Assembly (NCBI GenBank): GCA_946894095.1
Contig: OX335656.1
Coordinates: 5,905,001 to 5,969,000 of the forward strand
Reading direction: 5' to 3'
Length of the DNA stretch: 64,000 bases
From: Incurvaria masculella
Lineage: Eukaryota; Arthropoda; Insecta; Lepidoptera; Incurvariidae
The notes beneath the pieces are model-generated. The model worked only from the letters and a program-made list of their open reading frames with translations. It had not been told where the DNA came from and did not search any database. Position 1 is the stretch's first letter; the number at the start of each line of letters is the position of its first letter. The position numbers and the translations under genes were made by a program. Below, piece after piece: positions 33,379-45,052 of the stretch.

Positions 33379-35100
33379 AAACAGTAAATCAAAAATCAAT
33401 CTCTTATAACTTCTATACATTTCTGAAATACGTATCAGTCATCGAAATTTATTGAGAAAATGTAGTTCTAATTCACTAAATAACATATCTAAAGCTAAAA
33501 GTATCCATTTAACATGCCTTGTGTATCAATCGTCCTGTTATATAAGGATGTAATCGGGGCGTGGGAACGGTCCCGTTGATAACAAATTTCTAATTATTTG
33601 AATTAGATAACATTATATCGGAAAGTGGTTTATTATGTCGAATGTTTGTGTGCTTTGAAATAAGATTATAGAAGTGGTATCGTACCGCGTCGCTCATGTT
33701 ATCAAACATACGTTTTTAGGAAGTGTTTCTGGAGGCAAATTGATCTTTTTAGTTTTACAATTTTTCGTTAAAATCAATTTGCTTTCCGTAAAATGTGTTA
33801 AAACAGAAACTTGTTAATAAGTGTTTTACAACAAATTAAAAGGATAAAGTCAATGTCAGTAAGGAATAGGAAAAGTAAAAATATGGTTAATTAGGAATTG
33901 ACGGGACTTAAAAAATAAGTACCTATTGTTAATTTAAGCTACTTACTTGATGAAAGCTTTGTTTTACAGCTAAAATTTGAGGCTTCAACTATCGTAGATT
34001 GATGAATATTTTTTCCATGTAGCCAAAAGTCCAAATCTTAACGGGCTTTAGTGATATTTCATGGTATTTAGATTACGAGATATAAGATATTTAATTCGAA
34101 AAAGATTGTCTTTTTGTAATTTTTGCATTTATGAAAATACATTCTTTTTCGATTTTGTCACTATCTTGGAGGATAGGTACGCGTCTTTTGAGTCCTCAAC
34201 CACACGCGTAGGACGATTTCACACTCTAAATGGGTGGTTATACGGAAGAGATTGATAAACCATTTTCAATGTTAAAAATTCACATGCGCAAAGATGATGA
34301 CATAGTTCGATGTAGTTATCATACACTATCCCCACATAGTCACCCATCGTGGACTCGACCTTACATTAAATGGGGTGATTTCTATTTACATTAACTTATC
34401 TAAATTGTCAATAGTATAACGTCTGCTGATAGCGAACTATAACTCATCGTATTAATTTTCTATGTTTTATTGTTCCTACTCACTCAATAGTGCTGCTTTG
34501 TTATCAATGTGGGTTAATTATTTTGCCCCTATTTAGTGCATAATTGCACTATTTAGCGGTTCTGTTATCGAGAGTGCGGTGTATTTTAATTTGTGATTTA
34601 ATAATTTTATTATATTTCATCGTAACTCAAATCTCAATTTTTGTCACTTGACCCAATATTGTGTTATTGTTACATACCTTCAAGCCGCTTTCCCGGAGGG
34701 GCAGGCAGAAATGTACATTATTTCTACAATACCATATTTTAATAACAGTTATAAATAATTCAGGTCAATACGAGTTCATTATTAAAAAAAATCAACAATT
34801 GGCTACTATGGCTATATGTGACAAACAAATGACAAATAAATTAGACATCAGAGTTCATGTTTAAGGCAGGCCGGAACTCCCTATCTGCAGACGCTCCAGA
34901 GGCCTGGGAGAGCCTGGCTCTAACCTCAACGCCACGAAGCACAGATGACGGGGCCACTTCGAGTGACGTGAATGCGCCGTGGAGTAGCTGCGGGTACTGC
35001 TTGTCGTTTTCGCTGTCGGGTCTCCTCTGTGGCGCCGACCGTCAGGCCACCCCTCACATCAGGTCTGACCTGACCCTCGTATGGCCGGTATCATATGTCT
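33379..35100. other. AT-rich stretch, GC-richer at 34860-35090, no gene
   Basis: 34857-35123 has an 88-codon frame with Pro/Ser/Thr-rich translation, ending beside a MITE. It may be a retroposon fragment. Nothing else is recognised. Confidence 0.35.
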
Positions 35101-35360
35101 TAGGGCCGATTTTTCAATCCTAATATAGTATTTTTCGGGCTGATAGTACAAATTCACGTTGCTCAAAAGACGGATAGTCATTGCCGGAGAATTATATCTT
35201 CTATCACAATTATCTGTCTATAATTTTACTTGTAATAATAATAATAATTAATAATATGTAATAATAATTTAAATAATACGGACTTACTGGATCAGGTGGA
35301 TAAGCAGAAGCGTAAGTAAGTCCGTCGAATAGTTATTTGACTATTGAAAAATCAGCCCTT
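35101..35360. mobile_element. MITE with TTA target duplication (Harbinger-like)
   Basis: Termini GGGCCGATTTTTCAAT and ATTGAAAAATCAGCCC are inverted repeats with one mismatch, flanked by TTA on both sides. Inside, CGGACTTACTGGATC and AAGTAAGTCCGTCG form a further inverted pair. A TWA-type 3-bp duplication suggests PIF/Harbinger; no transposase is present. Confidence 0.7.
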
Positions 35361-35589
35361 AATCTTAGATATTTTTTTTATGTTATACCTTCTTACAGCA
35401 ATAAACCAATTCGTAAAATGTAGTTTCACAAAATAAAGAAAATAACCAAAATTATTAGGTTTGTCCTTTCAAAAATCTCATGCAATCTCAAATATCCCTC
35501 CCTCCGTCACCCGGGATATATTACCCGAGGACCGTCTGTACCGAGGGGTTAGTCACTCGAGCAAAAAGTGTACACCAGATTCCCAGTAG

Positions 35590-35960
35590 TCAAGATTTCC
35601 TTGGGATTTCTAGATTCCTAAAGATTTCCAAAGACTACCAAAGATTCTTAGAGATTCCTAAAGATTTCCAAAGATTTCTGGAGATTCCTAAAGATTTCCA
35701 AAGACTACCAAAGATTCTTAGAGATTCCTAAAGATTTCCAAAGATTCCTGGAGATTCCTAAAGATTTCCAAAGACTACCAAAGATTCTTGGAGATTTCAA
35801 ATATACTGGGATTTCGTAAGATTTCTGAGGACTACCAAAGATTCCTAGAGACTACCAAAGATTACCTGGATTTTTAAGGACTACCAACACATTTTTGGTA
35901 CATTCCAATGATTTCGGGATTTCTAAAGATTCTTAGTGACCACCAACGATTCATAGAGAC
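35590..35960 (+). repeat. Minisatellite, AGATTYCYAAAG-type units, 70-bp higher period
   Basis: Units of 10-13 bp such as AGATTTCCAAAG and AGATTCTTAG alternate. AAGACTACCAAAG recurs at 35631, 35701 and 35771, giving a 70-bp higher-order period. The array decays to the right. The open frame across it only reflects the repeat. Confidence 0.85.
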
Positions 35961-35965
35961 TTATA

Positions 35966-36510
35966 ATTGCGCGTTGCGCGCAGCACGTGTCCGTGACGTC
36001 ATCGCAGACAGGCGGGCGGCGCGGCCGGCGGCGGGGGTCGGCACGGGCGCGGCGTCCGCGCGAGGCGGCAACAGCGCGGGCGCGGGCGGCGGGGTCGAGC
36101 GGCGCCCGCAGGAGACGGCAACGGCGCGGCGGGCGGGGAGCCCCCGCGCCGTGGCCGGCCGGTGCGCGTTGGTGCGATATTCGTTTTGGACATATTCACC
36201 CAGGCGGAATCCGGTTAAATTAGATCCCATATTATCTCAGCGATCTTTAGATCAGCGCTGATTTTTTCTTTCCCTGAGGCATTATACAATACCATTTTTG
36301 AATCCACAGTACATATTTCACATACTAAATTTCAAGATGAGGTACTCCGCTCTTTCGAAATCTCTTAGAATCTCAGCCATCATTAGGTCAGGGTTTATTT
36401 TTTTTTTGCCTGGGTCATTATAAAAGGCTATATTTGAAACCTTAGCCAATATTTCACGTAGAAAACTTCGCGATTAGGTAGGTACTCTTCTTTTTCGAAA
36501 TCCCTTGCAG
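35966..36510 (+). repeat. GC-rich head and body of a duplicated unit, copy 1
   Basis: 35966-36180 is extremely GC-rich and CpG-dense. It is followed by ATTATCTCAGCGATCTTTAG, GCATTATACAATACCATTTT and ATCTCAGCCATCATTAGGTC. The same order occurs about 1007 bp downstream (37110-37600). Short high-GC frames on both strands are unlikely to be genes. Confidence 0.7.
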
Positions 36511-37094
36511 TCGTATTCACTGTGAACCTGTAAAAACTTGGTACGAGATTAGCACCGGACTAACCATACAAAAACCGGTTTACTTCGACCTTAATACGCG
36601 TAGTAAAGTTAGTCCGCCCCGAGCTCGGTTCACAACATACCTACAATCATCTAATTATTTAATCAAAATACTTACAATAAACACAGTAAACAAACCGGCC
36701 AAGTGCGAGTCGGACTCGCCGTAAGGGTTCCGTACCATCGTAAATGATTTAACACCAAAAAATCATATTATTTGTATTTTTTTATTATCTTTAAATTTTA
36801 CTTATTTGTTGTTATAGCGGCAAATTAAATACTCACTCTGTGAAAATTTCAGCTACGTACTTATTACGGTTCATGAGTAACAGCTTTGTGACAGACGGAC
36901 GGACGGACGGACAGCTGAGGCTTAGTAATAGGGTTCCGTTTTCACCCTTTCGGTACGGAACCCTAAAAAGTAGTATACGCATGATAACCTTCTATTCGCT
37001 TAGTGCGCGTATTAAGGTCGGACTAAACCGGTTTTTGTTTGGTTAATCCGGTGCTTATCCCGTACTAAATTTTGACAGGTTTACTCTGAATACG
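36511..37094. mobile_element. Foldback element with ~90-bp inverted repeats
   Basis: 36511-36600 (AACCTGTAAAAACTTGG, TTAGCACCGGACTAACC, GACCTTAATACGCG) is the inverted partner of 37003-37094 (CGCGTATTAAGGTCGG, TTAATCCGGTGCTTA). A MINE-2-like MITE sits between them. A third, single copy of the arm lies at about 37505-37592 in the duplicated unit. Confidence 0.7.
36692..36969 (-). mobile_element. MINE-2-like MITE, inserted in the foldback element
   Basis: It is complete from AAACCGGCCAAGTGCGAGTC to CGGTACGGAACCCT, with a GACG run of about four units. The hairpin's second half is damaged (CGGACTCGCCGTAAGG). Confidence 0.9.
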
Positions 37095-37109
37095 GATGAA
37101 TATGTTTTG

Positions 37110-37600
37110 GAATTGTGTCGTCGGGCACACGCGGGGTGCGCGCTGCGCACACTCGTGCGCACACGTGTGCGTGATTTCTTCGCAAACTGGCGGCCGCGCC
37201 CACGGCCGCGCTATCATTGTTAGATTAGATCCTGTATTATCTCAGCGATCATTAGGTCAGCCCTGTTTTTTTTTTGCCTGATGCATTATGCAATACCATT
37301 TTTGAAGCCATAATACATATTTGACATACTCAACTTCACGATGAGGTACTCCGATCTTTCGAAATCCCTTAGTATCTCAGCCATCATTAGGTCAAAGTTG
37401 ATTATTTCTTTGCCTGGGCCGTTATAAAAGTCTATATTTAAAAACCTAGTAAATATTTCACGTACTCGAGATAAGGTACTCTTATTTTAAAAACCTTTAC
37501 AGTCTTATTCAGAACTAACCTGTCAAAACTTACGTACTGTACTAGAATTGCACCGGACTAAGCATACAACCGGTTTAGTCCGACCCCGACAAGATTATCT
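37110..37600 (+). repeat. Duplicated unit, copy 2
   Basis: GC-rich TGCGCGCTGCGCACACTCG starts the copy. ATTATCTCAGCGATCATTAG, GCATTATGCAATACCATTTT and the CACCGGACTAAGCATAC arm then follow in the same order as 35966-36600. Divergence from copy 1 is much larger than in the 3-kb duplication, so it is older. Confidence 0.7.
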
Positions 37601-38030
37601 GAGATTACAAAGACTTTGATCGGATTGCCAATGATTCGCTTAGGATTCCTACACTCCCTGGGAGTACTCGAGACTACCCAAGATTTTCCTATTCCTCGGA
37701 CTCCCGCCCAGGATTACTCGAGATTTCCATTAATTTGAAAGGATTCCCAATGATTTCCTTGGTATTCTCAGATTCCTTAGGATTACTCGGGATTACATAA
37801 GATTTCCAGATTCCTCGGACTCCCATCGGATTCCTCGGACTCCGCCTAAGATTACCCGAGATTTCCATGAATTTGATAGGATTCCCAATGATTTCCTTGG
37901 GATTTCCAGATTCTTTAGGATTACTCGGGATTACATAAGATTTCCGAGATTCTCCGGACTCCCACCAGATTCCTCGGACTCCCACCTAAGATTCTTGAGA
38001 TTCCCAAACGATTGTACACCAGATTCCTTG
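37601..38030 (+). repeat. Second minisatellite, GATTNCC-type units, 138-bp period
   Basis: GGATTACTCGGGATTACATA recurs at 37780 and 37918. Units of about 10-12 bp (GGATTCCCAATG, AGATTTCC, CCTCGGACTCCC) fill the array. It shares its GATTTCC core and orientation with the 35.6-kb array. A 98-codon minus-strand frame here is repeat-derived. Confidence 0.8.
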
Positions 38031-38393
38031 AGTGAGTGACCCCTCGGTCTGTACCAAGAGATTTCTTTGAATTTCTATTCAAAATACTTTTATTCGAAGC
38101 TTTGATATCAGTAATTACTGGAAATTCGTAATAGACTACTTATTGTAGTCGAATCTGAACAATCCCAACATTCATTGTCCTAGGTTGTCAGCTGAGAAAA
38201 CATTATAGTCAATGTAAATCATATTCGTTGATAAAACGATCTAATTGCTTAGTACGTAATAACATATTTGACTTATCTACTTCATATATACCATATATTT
38301 TTACGATGCTTAATGCAATGTAATTGATTTAAAATATATATGTTAATATATGGCAAAACCGCTATAAAACACACTCTGATAGAGTAGTATGAT

Positions 38394-38599
38394 CGGGGAC
38401 GCATCATAAAGTCCAAAAAGCACAAGGTCCAAAACCCATACCGTCCAAAACACTAATGAATACGGAACTTTTTCAATTAGGTTAGGTTAGGTTAGGTTAG
38501 ATTATAATATTTGCATTTATAAATATATGCAAAGATACATACTTTTGGACGTTCTGGGTTTTGGACCTTATGCTTTTTGGACTTTATGAAGGCGCCCCG
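38394..38599. mobile_element. Foldback MITE with a TTAGG telomere-repeat core
   Basis: Arms of about 47-58 bp (TCATAAAGTCCAAAAAGCAC ... and ... GCTTTTTGGACTTTATGA) are inverted with few mismatches. The interior at 38477-38500 holds about five TTAGG units, the insect telomere motif. No coding sequence is present. Confidence 0.85.
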
Positions 38600-39500
38600 T
38601 ATGATCATGCACATAATAGGTTGATTATGAAATGAGTATCGCATTTCAGAACTCCACAACACAAACGAGCCTCGAAAAACTATAGAGAAGTTTTGGGTAG
38701 AACTTTAAGTTGATGCCAAGTAAAACATTAGCTTTCCAATGCATATTAAGAGGGTAATAAGGTAAATGAGTTCCATACAACGCCCCGTGTCTGATTCCTC
38801 AGAAAAAAAACTTAACGTTTGCACATTTAATACACCAACTAAGAGCTACGTACGTATGTTGTAAATTTTTTCGATAACTAAACTTGTGTTCATGATTTAA
38901 GCCCTCAAACATTTTGATGCAAATCTTGAGTGACTTATATCATGGATATAAGAAAAGTTATCAAAAAAATCTAAACTTAAGGACGTAGCTTTCAGTTCAT
39001 TTATTTAATGTGCAAATTTTCAGGAAAATATTTTTTAATTTGACCGAGAAATCAGGCGCGAGCTCGATCATGGAACTCGATTACATCATTATCCTCTTAA
39101 GGACGAACCCTTTGTAAACGGATATGCATTATTATAGCTCACCCCTTCTGGCAGCGCAACGGCTACTCGCCAGTCTTCCTCTCTCGTGCCTTAGGGGCCA
39201 ACTTCACTTCTCGTCTAGTCTGTTCTGACAACTGTGCCTGTGACCTAGAACGATATTAGACATGGAAATATTTTAAAGTTATTGTTGCAAGGAAAATAAA
39301 AAGGAACGATATTAGAAAGGGTTTGGTGGTCTTATCGGACTGTGAGAAATTGCCGTGGACTTAAGGGAGTATTAGCACCTAATTCTCCGAGTAAACAGCC
39401 AAATCAGTGATTAACTCTGACGTTTAGTTGTATTTTTTACTTGACCGAATGACAAGTCGTTTGACAGTTAGCTTGGTAAAATTCAGATAAACATAATATT
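38600..39500. other. Non-coding stretch, nothing recognised
   Basis: This is mixed AT-rich DNA. At 39500 ATTTAATCACTCCCTTGCC begins a motif also present at 2331 and 58849, a short dispersed repeat of unknown class. Confidence 0.4.
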
Positions 39501-39529
39501 TAATCACTCCCTTGCCTGTTCACCCGGTC

Positions 39530-39735
39530 GTTTTTGCCGACTCCACGTTTTCATACAAATTTGTTTTCCGAGTTTGATTTTGACAGGTTGAAGAAGTAAA
39601 ACCACAGAATAAGTCGTAAGACTTTTATGGGGTTTGAATTTTTTACATAACTTCGAAGTTCCGCAAATGCCGATTTAGGTGAGAACTCGGACTGACCATA
39701 TTGGTTAAAGAGTTTTTTAGCAATGGAATTTAACT
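39530..39735 (-). repeat. Dispersed repeat related to the 62.05-62.64 kb tandem pair
   Basis: The reverse complement contains TTATTCTGTGGTTTTACTTC, AACCTGTCAAAATCAAACTC and ATGAAAACGTGGAGTCGGC. All three blocks appear in the same order in both units at 62 kb. Confidence 0.7.
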
Positions 39736-40218
39736 TTAGAGAAAGTATATGTCAAGTCCATACTAAAGCTTGAAGGTTAAGAATAATTAAGCATGTAATA
39801 AAAGTTTCCTCATTATATTAACTATAACACCGTAGTATCGAAGTAACTTGACAAATCATTCCGGAATATTGTAAATATATTGTGTGGCCGCATTTATTAT
39901 TATGTTATTCAATGCTTTCTGTCTTCTTTGACTGCCAACTCTAAACATTTTAAAGTCTTTAACTCGTAACTGCACTGCTCGAGTGAATAGGAAGCGATTA
40001 CACGCGTTCAAGTCAGACTTAAGTAACTTTCCTTAAGTTACTACGTACTTATGTATGTGAGAACTTTGACTCGACGGCGAATAAGTCGGGCCAAAAGGAA
40101 ATACACTTTGTGCGTCAGACGTAAGCGTAAGTTGGCCTCAAATTTGGATGGGATTAAAGGTAAGGCATAGGTGAGACAATAATTTGATAAAGCTGTACAC
40201 CGAATATCAATGGATTTT

Positions 40219-40627
40219 GGGCGGCTCGTAGCCTAGTGGCGCGGGGACTGGACTAGCGTACCAGAGGCCTGGGTAAAATTGCGACTTGCACCACTGTCTT
40301 TCTCTTTCCGAGTTTGATACGTGCATTTCGTCACAATTGCGAGCTGCTCCATGGTTCGGAACCCATGTAAAACCGTAGGTCCCCTTCCCCTACTAGGAGG
40401 TAGGGTTTAAGCCCGCCTGGGTTGGTACCATCGCATTGGATGAAAAGATGGTCGAAGCGGCAATGAAAAATTGTCCGTGTTTTCCATCCAGTTCAATATA
40501 GCCGTGCTCATAAAGGGAAGGTCCTGGCATGGCACCTAATTCCTTCGGCAATGTTGTGTATTGGGCTAATATAATAACGGTAGTTATGTTGTGTTAGCCA
40601 TCCATGTCAGGTCGCATAAAAAAAAAC
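40219..40627 (+). mobile_element. SINE with tRNA-like head, full length
   Basis: The head has GTAGCCTAGTGGCGCGGGG (A box) and a decayed B box at CCTGGGTAAAATTGC. The body is TGTAAAACCGTAGGTCCCC, GGTTGGTACCATCGCATTGG and GGTCCTGGCATGGCACC, and the end is CATGTCAGGTCGCATAAAAA. This is the clearest plus-strand member of the family. Confidence 0.87.
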
Positions 40628-40758
40628 CCGAAATTTAAAATGACTTTGCGTTAAGCTTTTGAAATGTGTATGCTCAGAAAAGCCAAATACACCTCGACTC
40701 GCAAAACCACCATTAACGGGTAGCTCGTTAACCAACGGATTTGCGGACTATCTCTGAG

Positions 40759-41055
40759 CTATCGCTTGTTCAAATAACCCTTGAAGACTTCCTGGTTATA
40801 GGTTGTAATAAAGGCATCCACCGGCGGACAGTTCCATATCTTGGCGGTGCGGCAGAGAAATGAGTTAGAGAAACGGTTTGACCTCAAAATCAAAAGCCTG
40901 ATGTAAACCAAGGGGGTAATCTGATTATCTGTGGCGGGTGCTCTGGATATAGGAAGGATGGGGAGGAATAAGGGAGGAATAGGACCTGTAGAACCAACTG
41001 AGCGACTCCACAAACCATCTGTGCGTTCAAAATCATAAAAACTCTCAAACAATAC
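40759..41055 (-). mobile_element. LINE RT C-terminal fragment
   Basis: The 97-codon minus-strand frame contains RLLILRSNRFSNSFLCRTAK, IWNCPPVDAF and TTYNQEVFKGYLNKR. This is the C-terminal signature of Jockey/CR1-type elements. The protein upstream is missing. A related fragment with SNSFLCRTA lies at 51190-51480. Confidence 0.75.
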
Positions 41056-41099
41056 AATGCAAACAACAATAAATGCTTAAAGTCTAAATAAACACTTAA

Positions 41100-43500
41100 A
41101 ACACACCGTAAAATACACTTTCTAATCCATCAGCTACCGACTCGTATCCTAACATTACCTAATTATCATACATTCAATAAACTTAAAACAACAAATTACG
41201 GTTTTAGTGTCGTCGTTTCGAATTTTGACGCCGGGCCGAGGGCTACTGATGATGGCCAGTAGAAAACTAATATATTAACCCATTTCGTGGCCTTTCCAAA
41301 CTTAAGAAACAAGGATTGTATCGTGCTTCCATGCGTAACGGCATATGGCCATGCGTTCTCACCTCTGACGACAGTTGTTGAACACTGAGAGTGGGAAGAA
41401 ACTGTTTGTGTGTGATTTCTTTCTATGAAACCTGACAAGGATGAATTCGGCCATCGTTAATTTAATGTGATGGTATCAATCTGGGCTGTGTTAACTCTAC
41501 CACCTAATAAGAATGAAGAATCCCTTAGTCGGATCTTACGTCATGAACTAGACGAAATTCAGTGGGCCCGATTGTAATATCTATACGTGCCGGAACCCAC
41601 ACAGCACAAGCTAAGTCAAATCAAATCTTGCTCCTCCTTCTCGCTGAATATGTCCGTCCGGGGCGGCGGCGGAGAGATAGGTATGACGGTAAGAGGGTAG
41701 TTTATTGAGAGATTATTTGACCGATACGCGGTGACAGATGCCGATTGGTCGCACCTCGGTTTATGAGGATGTTGAAACCAACGTAATCAGAACAAATTGA
41801 ACGTACATAAACCTTTTCATTTCGTTTTATAATTACCACACAATAATCTGACCAAGTAAAATTGAGAAGCTATAGAAACATATATATAATTGATTTATAA
41901 TTCAGCGGTAAGCAGATGAAAGGAGATTAGAGCCTGGTTCACAGTTGATAGACAAGGCAATGTTTCATCAGCACGGTTTCATAAATATGTAGTGAACATC
42001 TGAATCATGTTGGGCATTTTTTTTTTCTGGAAATAGAAAAGCTATATCTATCAAGTGTTCTATAACTATTGACTGACCTATACTTTTAACTCGTTCAGTT
42101 TACTTTGGTATTTCAACTAGTCAAATGGTAATGAACACTAAGTAGACATAGTATGGGCAGCATGGATAAAGTGCTACTTCAACTTTAGAAAGTGTACGTT
42201 TTAAAATACTTAACTCTTTCATATTTAAGCATCTTCGAGAACCTACTTCAGAGATAATGAATGTCATATTATTCGATTAAAAGGTGTGACTAAAGCTGTT
42301 GAAATAAAAAAGACGGTACAGTGAGATTAACATATGCTTTATTGATATTCCTTGCTTACATGTGTTAACTGATGTTTTTAATCTATTTTGTTTATATGTA
42401 TTGTTGAGGAATTTTGACACTGTCTTTCTATTTTATTGTTTATATTTTGTTACGTTTTATTTGGCTTTATGTGCGAATATGTTATTGTTTTTTTCTGTTC
42501 TATCTACTTTATTATTATTGTAAAATGCATTGTTTATTCGCCGAAAATAAATCAATAATTAAAACATAATAAACGTGTGAAACCAGTCGAAATGTCAAAA
42601 ATCTCAATAAAATACAATTCAATAAACAAACAAACATATTAGCCAATATTATTGGCTAATATTATTGATTATGGCTAGATATCGTTTGGCTAGAAAGCAA
42701 TCTAAACTCTTCTCATGCACCAATATTTTATTCAGTTTGAAAACGGATTGTTACGTCTTATTACCGCTTTCCATACATTGTATCTTCAAAGGTGGGCTCT
42801 CATACTTCCGGAGCCTGTCTTTCCTGAACCGGCCCGCAGTTCCCCGCTCCATTCCTCTCATCCGAGTCAGTTCCATTCCCCCAGTGGATTCCTTCTGGGC
42901 ACGCAATGAGAGGTCAGTATTTCTACAAATATATGTATTGTAGATTGGGTTGCTTCTTCTTGCATATTTGTTTGCATCTTTTGGTAGACGTTCGAATCTA
43001 CGGGTTGTCTGCCTCTAGATTTGAAATGTGTTAAATCGAATGCATATAATATGGCGCTTTTGCCCATAAACACGAGCTGGAAAGGCAGGTAGGCAATGTG
43101 CTTTCGGCGGAAGATTTTTGAAGCCGGTCTTAGAGCACCCAAAATTGCACTAGGACTGGTCAGTTCAGGAAGCGCAATCGAAAATGTATCTGCGTTTAAG
43201 ATTTAATGTCGACTTTATCGGTCTGTGGACATATAATTTGACTTCGAATGAATGCTATCCCTGCCTGGTACGGCTGGTGTTAAAGTTAAATGTGGAACTG
43301 AAATGTAGAAGACTCCATGACACATATGATCGAATAGCAATTGCAACTGCTTCTTCTCCATTGGTTCAAAATTGGCAGACATTTTGTATAAAACTCACGA
43401 TAACATTTTAGATGGAAAATTTACAAAATGGAATAAAACAAGTAGTGAACATTTAGTAATGTTGAATGCCAGTCAGATTTAATATTGACGTTGGTAATTA
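41100..43500. other. Non-coding stretch with a small SINE scrap
   Basis: 41438-41521 (minus) retains GGTATCAATCTGGGC and TTAACTCTACCACCTAATAAG, a scrap of the SINE body. It is followed by GAAATTCAGTGGGCC. At 42650 TTAGCCAATATTATTGGCTAA is a perfect palindrome. Frames at 42665-43142 on both strands show no recognised domain. Confidence 0.4.
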
Positions 43501-44200
43501 TTAATCTCATGAACGTTCATGGCGCTTATGTTGTGTGATGATGTTATTAGTCATAATTGAAAGAGGATACACTTTTCGTTCTACAACGTTATAATGATGT
43601 GTGGATGACGAGTCGTGACTCATATTAATGCTGAATTGACGTTCAATTGCGGTGTCGTTATCAACACACCAGGTGTTGTGGAACGCCTTATGCCTCCCGT
43701 GATTTGTTTGATTACATAATACGACTAGCATTGGTTCAGAATGTTCACCAGCTGTTGAAAAATAAAATCTTACAGTAGCAGTTAATGCTGAAGATGAACT
43801 TGAATCTTCGAAGTTGTGATCAAAAGCCCACTTTCATTTCTCGGATCTTTATGACCTTATCATTTTATACTAGTGGTCACCAAAGCGGTAGAATGTATCT
43901 TGTGCATCGAAAACGACATAAATATATAATTAACCTCTTATTATTTTCTTCTTGTAAAAAGTTTTGCGTGGAATTTAATAATGAGAGCAGTGTTGAAAAC
44001 GTATCCATTTTAGGTTCAGAAACATTAATTAAATTGGGTTTGTTTCATCATTTCCATATTTCACTGCTGGCCATTTTTACCTCACCATCTTTGTCCTCAA
44101 CTAAAGCTCAGAAAATAGTTCACGCAACAATGTATTCTAATATTGCACTATATTTGTCAGAAAATAAACAACTGGAAGTTTCATATCAAGGCTGAATTTC
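43501..44200. other. Two unassigned open frames on opposite strands
   Basis: Minus strand 43507-43731 (74 codons from Met, open further upstream) begins near a TTTTATTTTTCAACAG acceptor-like site at about 43757. It has a compositionally ordinary translation (CVDNDTAIERQFSINMSHD). Plus strand 43785-44195 encodes 136 residues with no known domain. Either could be a decayed exon or transposon piece; I cannot assign a function. Confidence 0.3.
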
Positions 44201-44454
44201 AACTGAAATTTCGTCCGCATATTAGCATACGCGAGTAATATCCAAAGCACAACATTTCATCAATCACCATTCACTTCTAAGTCTGTAATTAAAAAGCGCC
44301 AACAACATTAGAGCAAACCAAGCATGTAACGTATTACATATTAACACATCATTCCCCAATGTTTTTTCCCTTTTCATTTACAATTCAGATAAAGAAAGCT
44401 TAGGCTTGGAGAACGAAGCATTTACATTACAGCAGAAACGTTTTTGTTGATATT

Positions 44455-44967
44455 TTAACAAACTATTAGATAAGACTCAAAGCGGCTGCGAAGATTGTAT
44501 GAGTGGCTGTGGGTAGGCAGAAAACTTGTTGCGGCTGCGTTCTGTGCTCCCATCAATGTGCAGAATGCGCTGACGACATCTTCCTGCGAATGCTTGTGTG
44601 GGGAGTCGGACTTGCTACATCTCAGAGAAGCCAAAACCGGATTCCAAGCTGCTGACAATTTGTACGAGTCTCCCTTATTGAAATTGGCGTGCTTCGAAAT
44701 CTCGATGGACTCACGGATAATCCTTGGGAAGAATCGTTTTTCGGTGGACAAAATCTTCACCTGATAGAATCTTATCCAGTGGTGTATTCCGGAGTCGACG
44801 TGCTCGGCAATCGCAGATTTATTTTTGTCCATTTTCTTAAGAGCACGTACATTTTCAGAAATCCGTTCCATAACGCTGCGCTTCGTTTGGTCTATGTAGG
44901 CAGTAGGACAGGTATTACAGCAAGGCCCAGGAAAGAGCATTGTAGTTTTCTGCCTACCCACAGCCAC
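44455..44967 (-). pseudogene. Penelope-like element, GIY-YIG endonuclease C-terminus
   Basis: The 170-codon frame reads CCNTCPTAYIDQTKRS, SAIAEHVDSG, IRFYQVKILSTEKRFFPR, IIRESIEISKHANFN and LSAAWNPVL. This is the GIY-YIG endonuclease that follows reverse transcriptase in Penelope-like retroelements. The core GIY is replaced (FPG) and YIG reads YID, and the usual Arg-x-x-Glu-His reads RISEN, so activity is doubtful. No reverse transcriptase lies upstream. The copy is cut and joined to an inverted sister fragment near 44944. The first codons (MAVGRQK) come from the inverted sister and are not native protein. Confidence 0.9.
44488..44526. repeat. 39-bp inverted repeat of the Penelope 3' end, arm 1
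   Basis: GCGAAGATTGTATGAGTGGC ... AGAAAACT is the perfect reverse complement of 44944-44982. On the minus strand it encodes FLPTHSHSYNLRS near the C-terminus of the Penelope frame. Confidence 0.93.
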
Positions 44968-45052
44968 TCATACAATCTTCGCATCCGCTCGCGTGTGACA
45001 GAGAGTGATCTGTCAAACGTTCGCCCAGCCGCATGCACGCACTTGCCTTGAA
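44944..45052 (+). pseudogene. Inverted second Penelope 3' fragment
   Basis: On the plus strand this encodes SFLPTHSHSYNLRIRS, the same C-terminal peptide as the minus-strand copy, and continues VTESDLSNVRPAAC to a stop at 45051. The two copies are therefore head-to-head, with the second truncated to its last residues. Confidence 0.8.

Noticed and set aside
35961..36261. Several Arg/Ala/Gly-rich frames in the GC-rich island
   Set aside because: Very high GC content removes stop codons in several frames at once, and frames of similar length overlap on both strands.
37689..37985. 98-codon minus-strand frame with Gly/Ile/Pro-rich repeats
   Set aside because: It is the translation of the GATTNCC minisatellite and is not conserved as protein between units.
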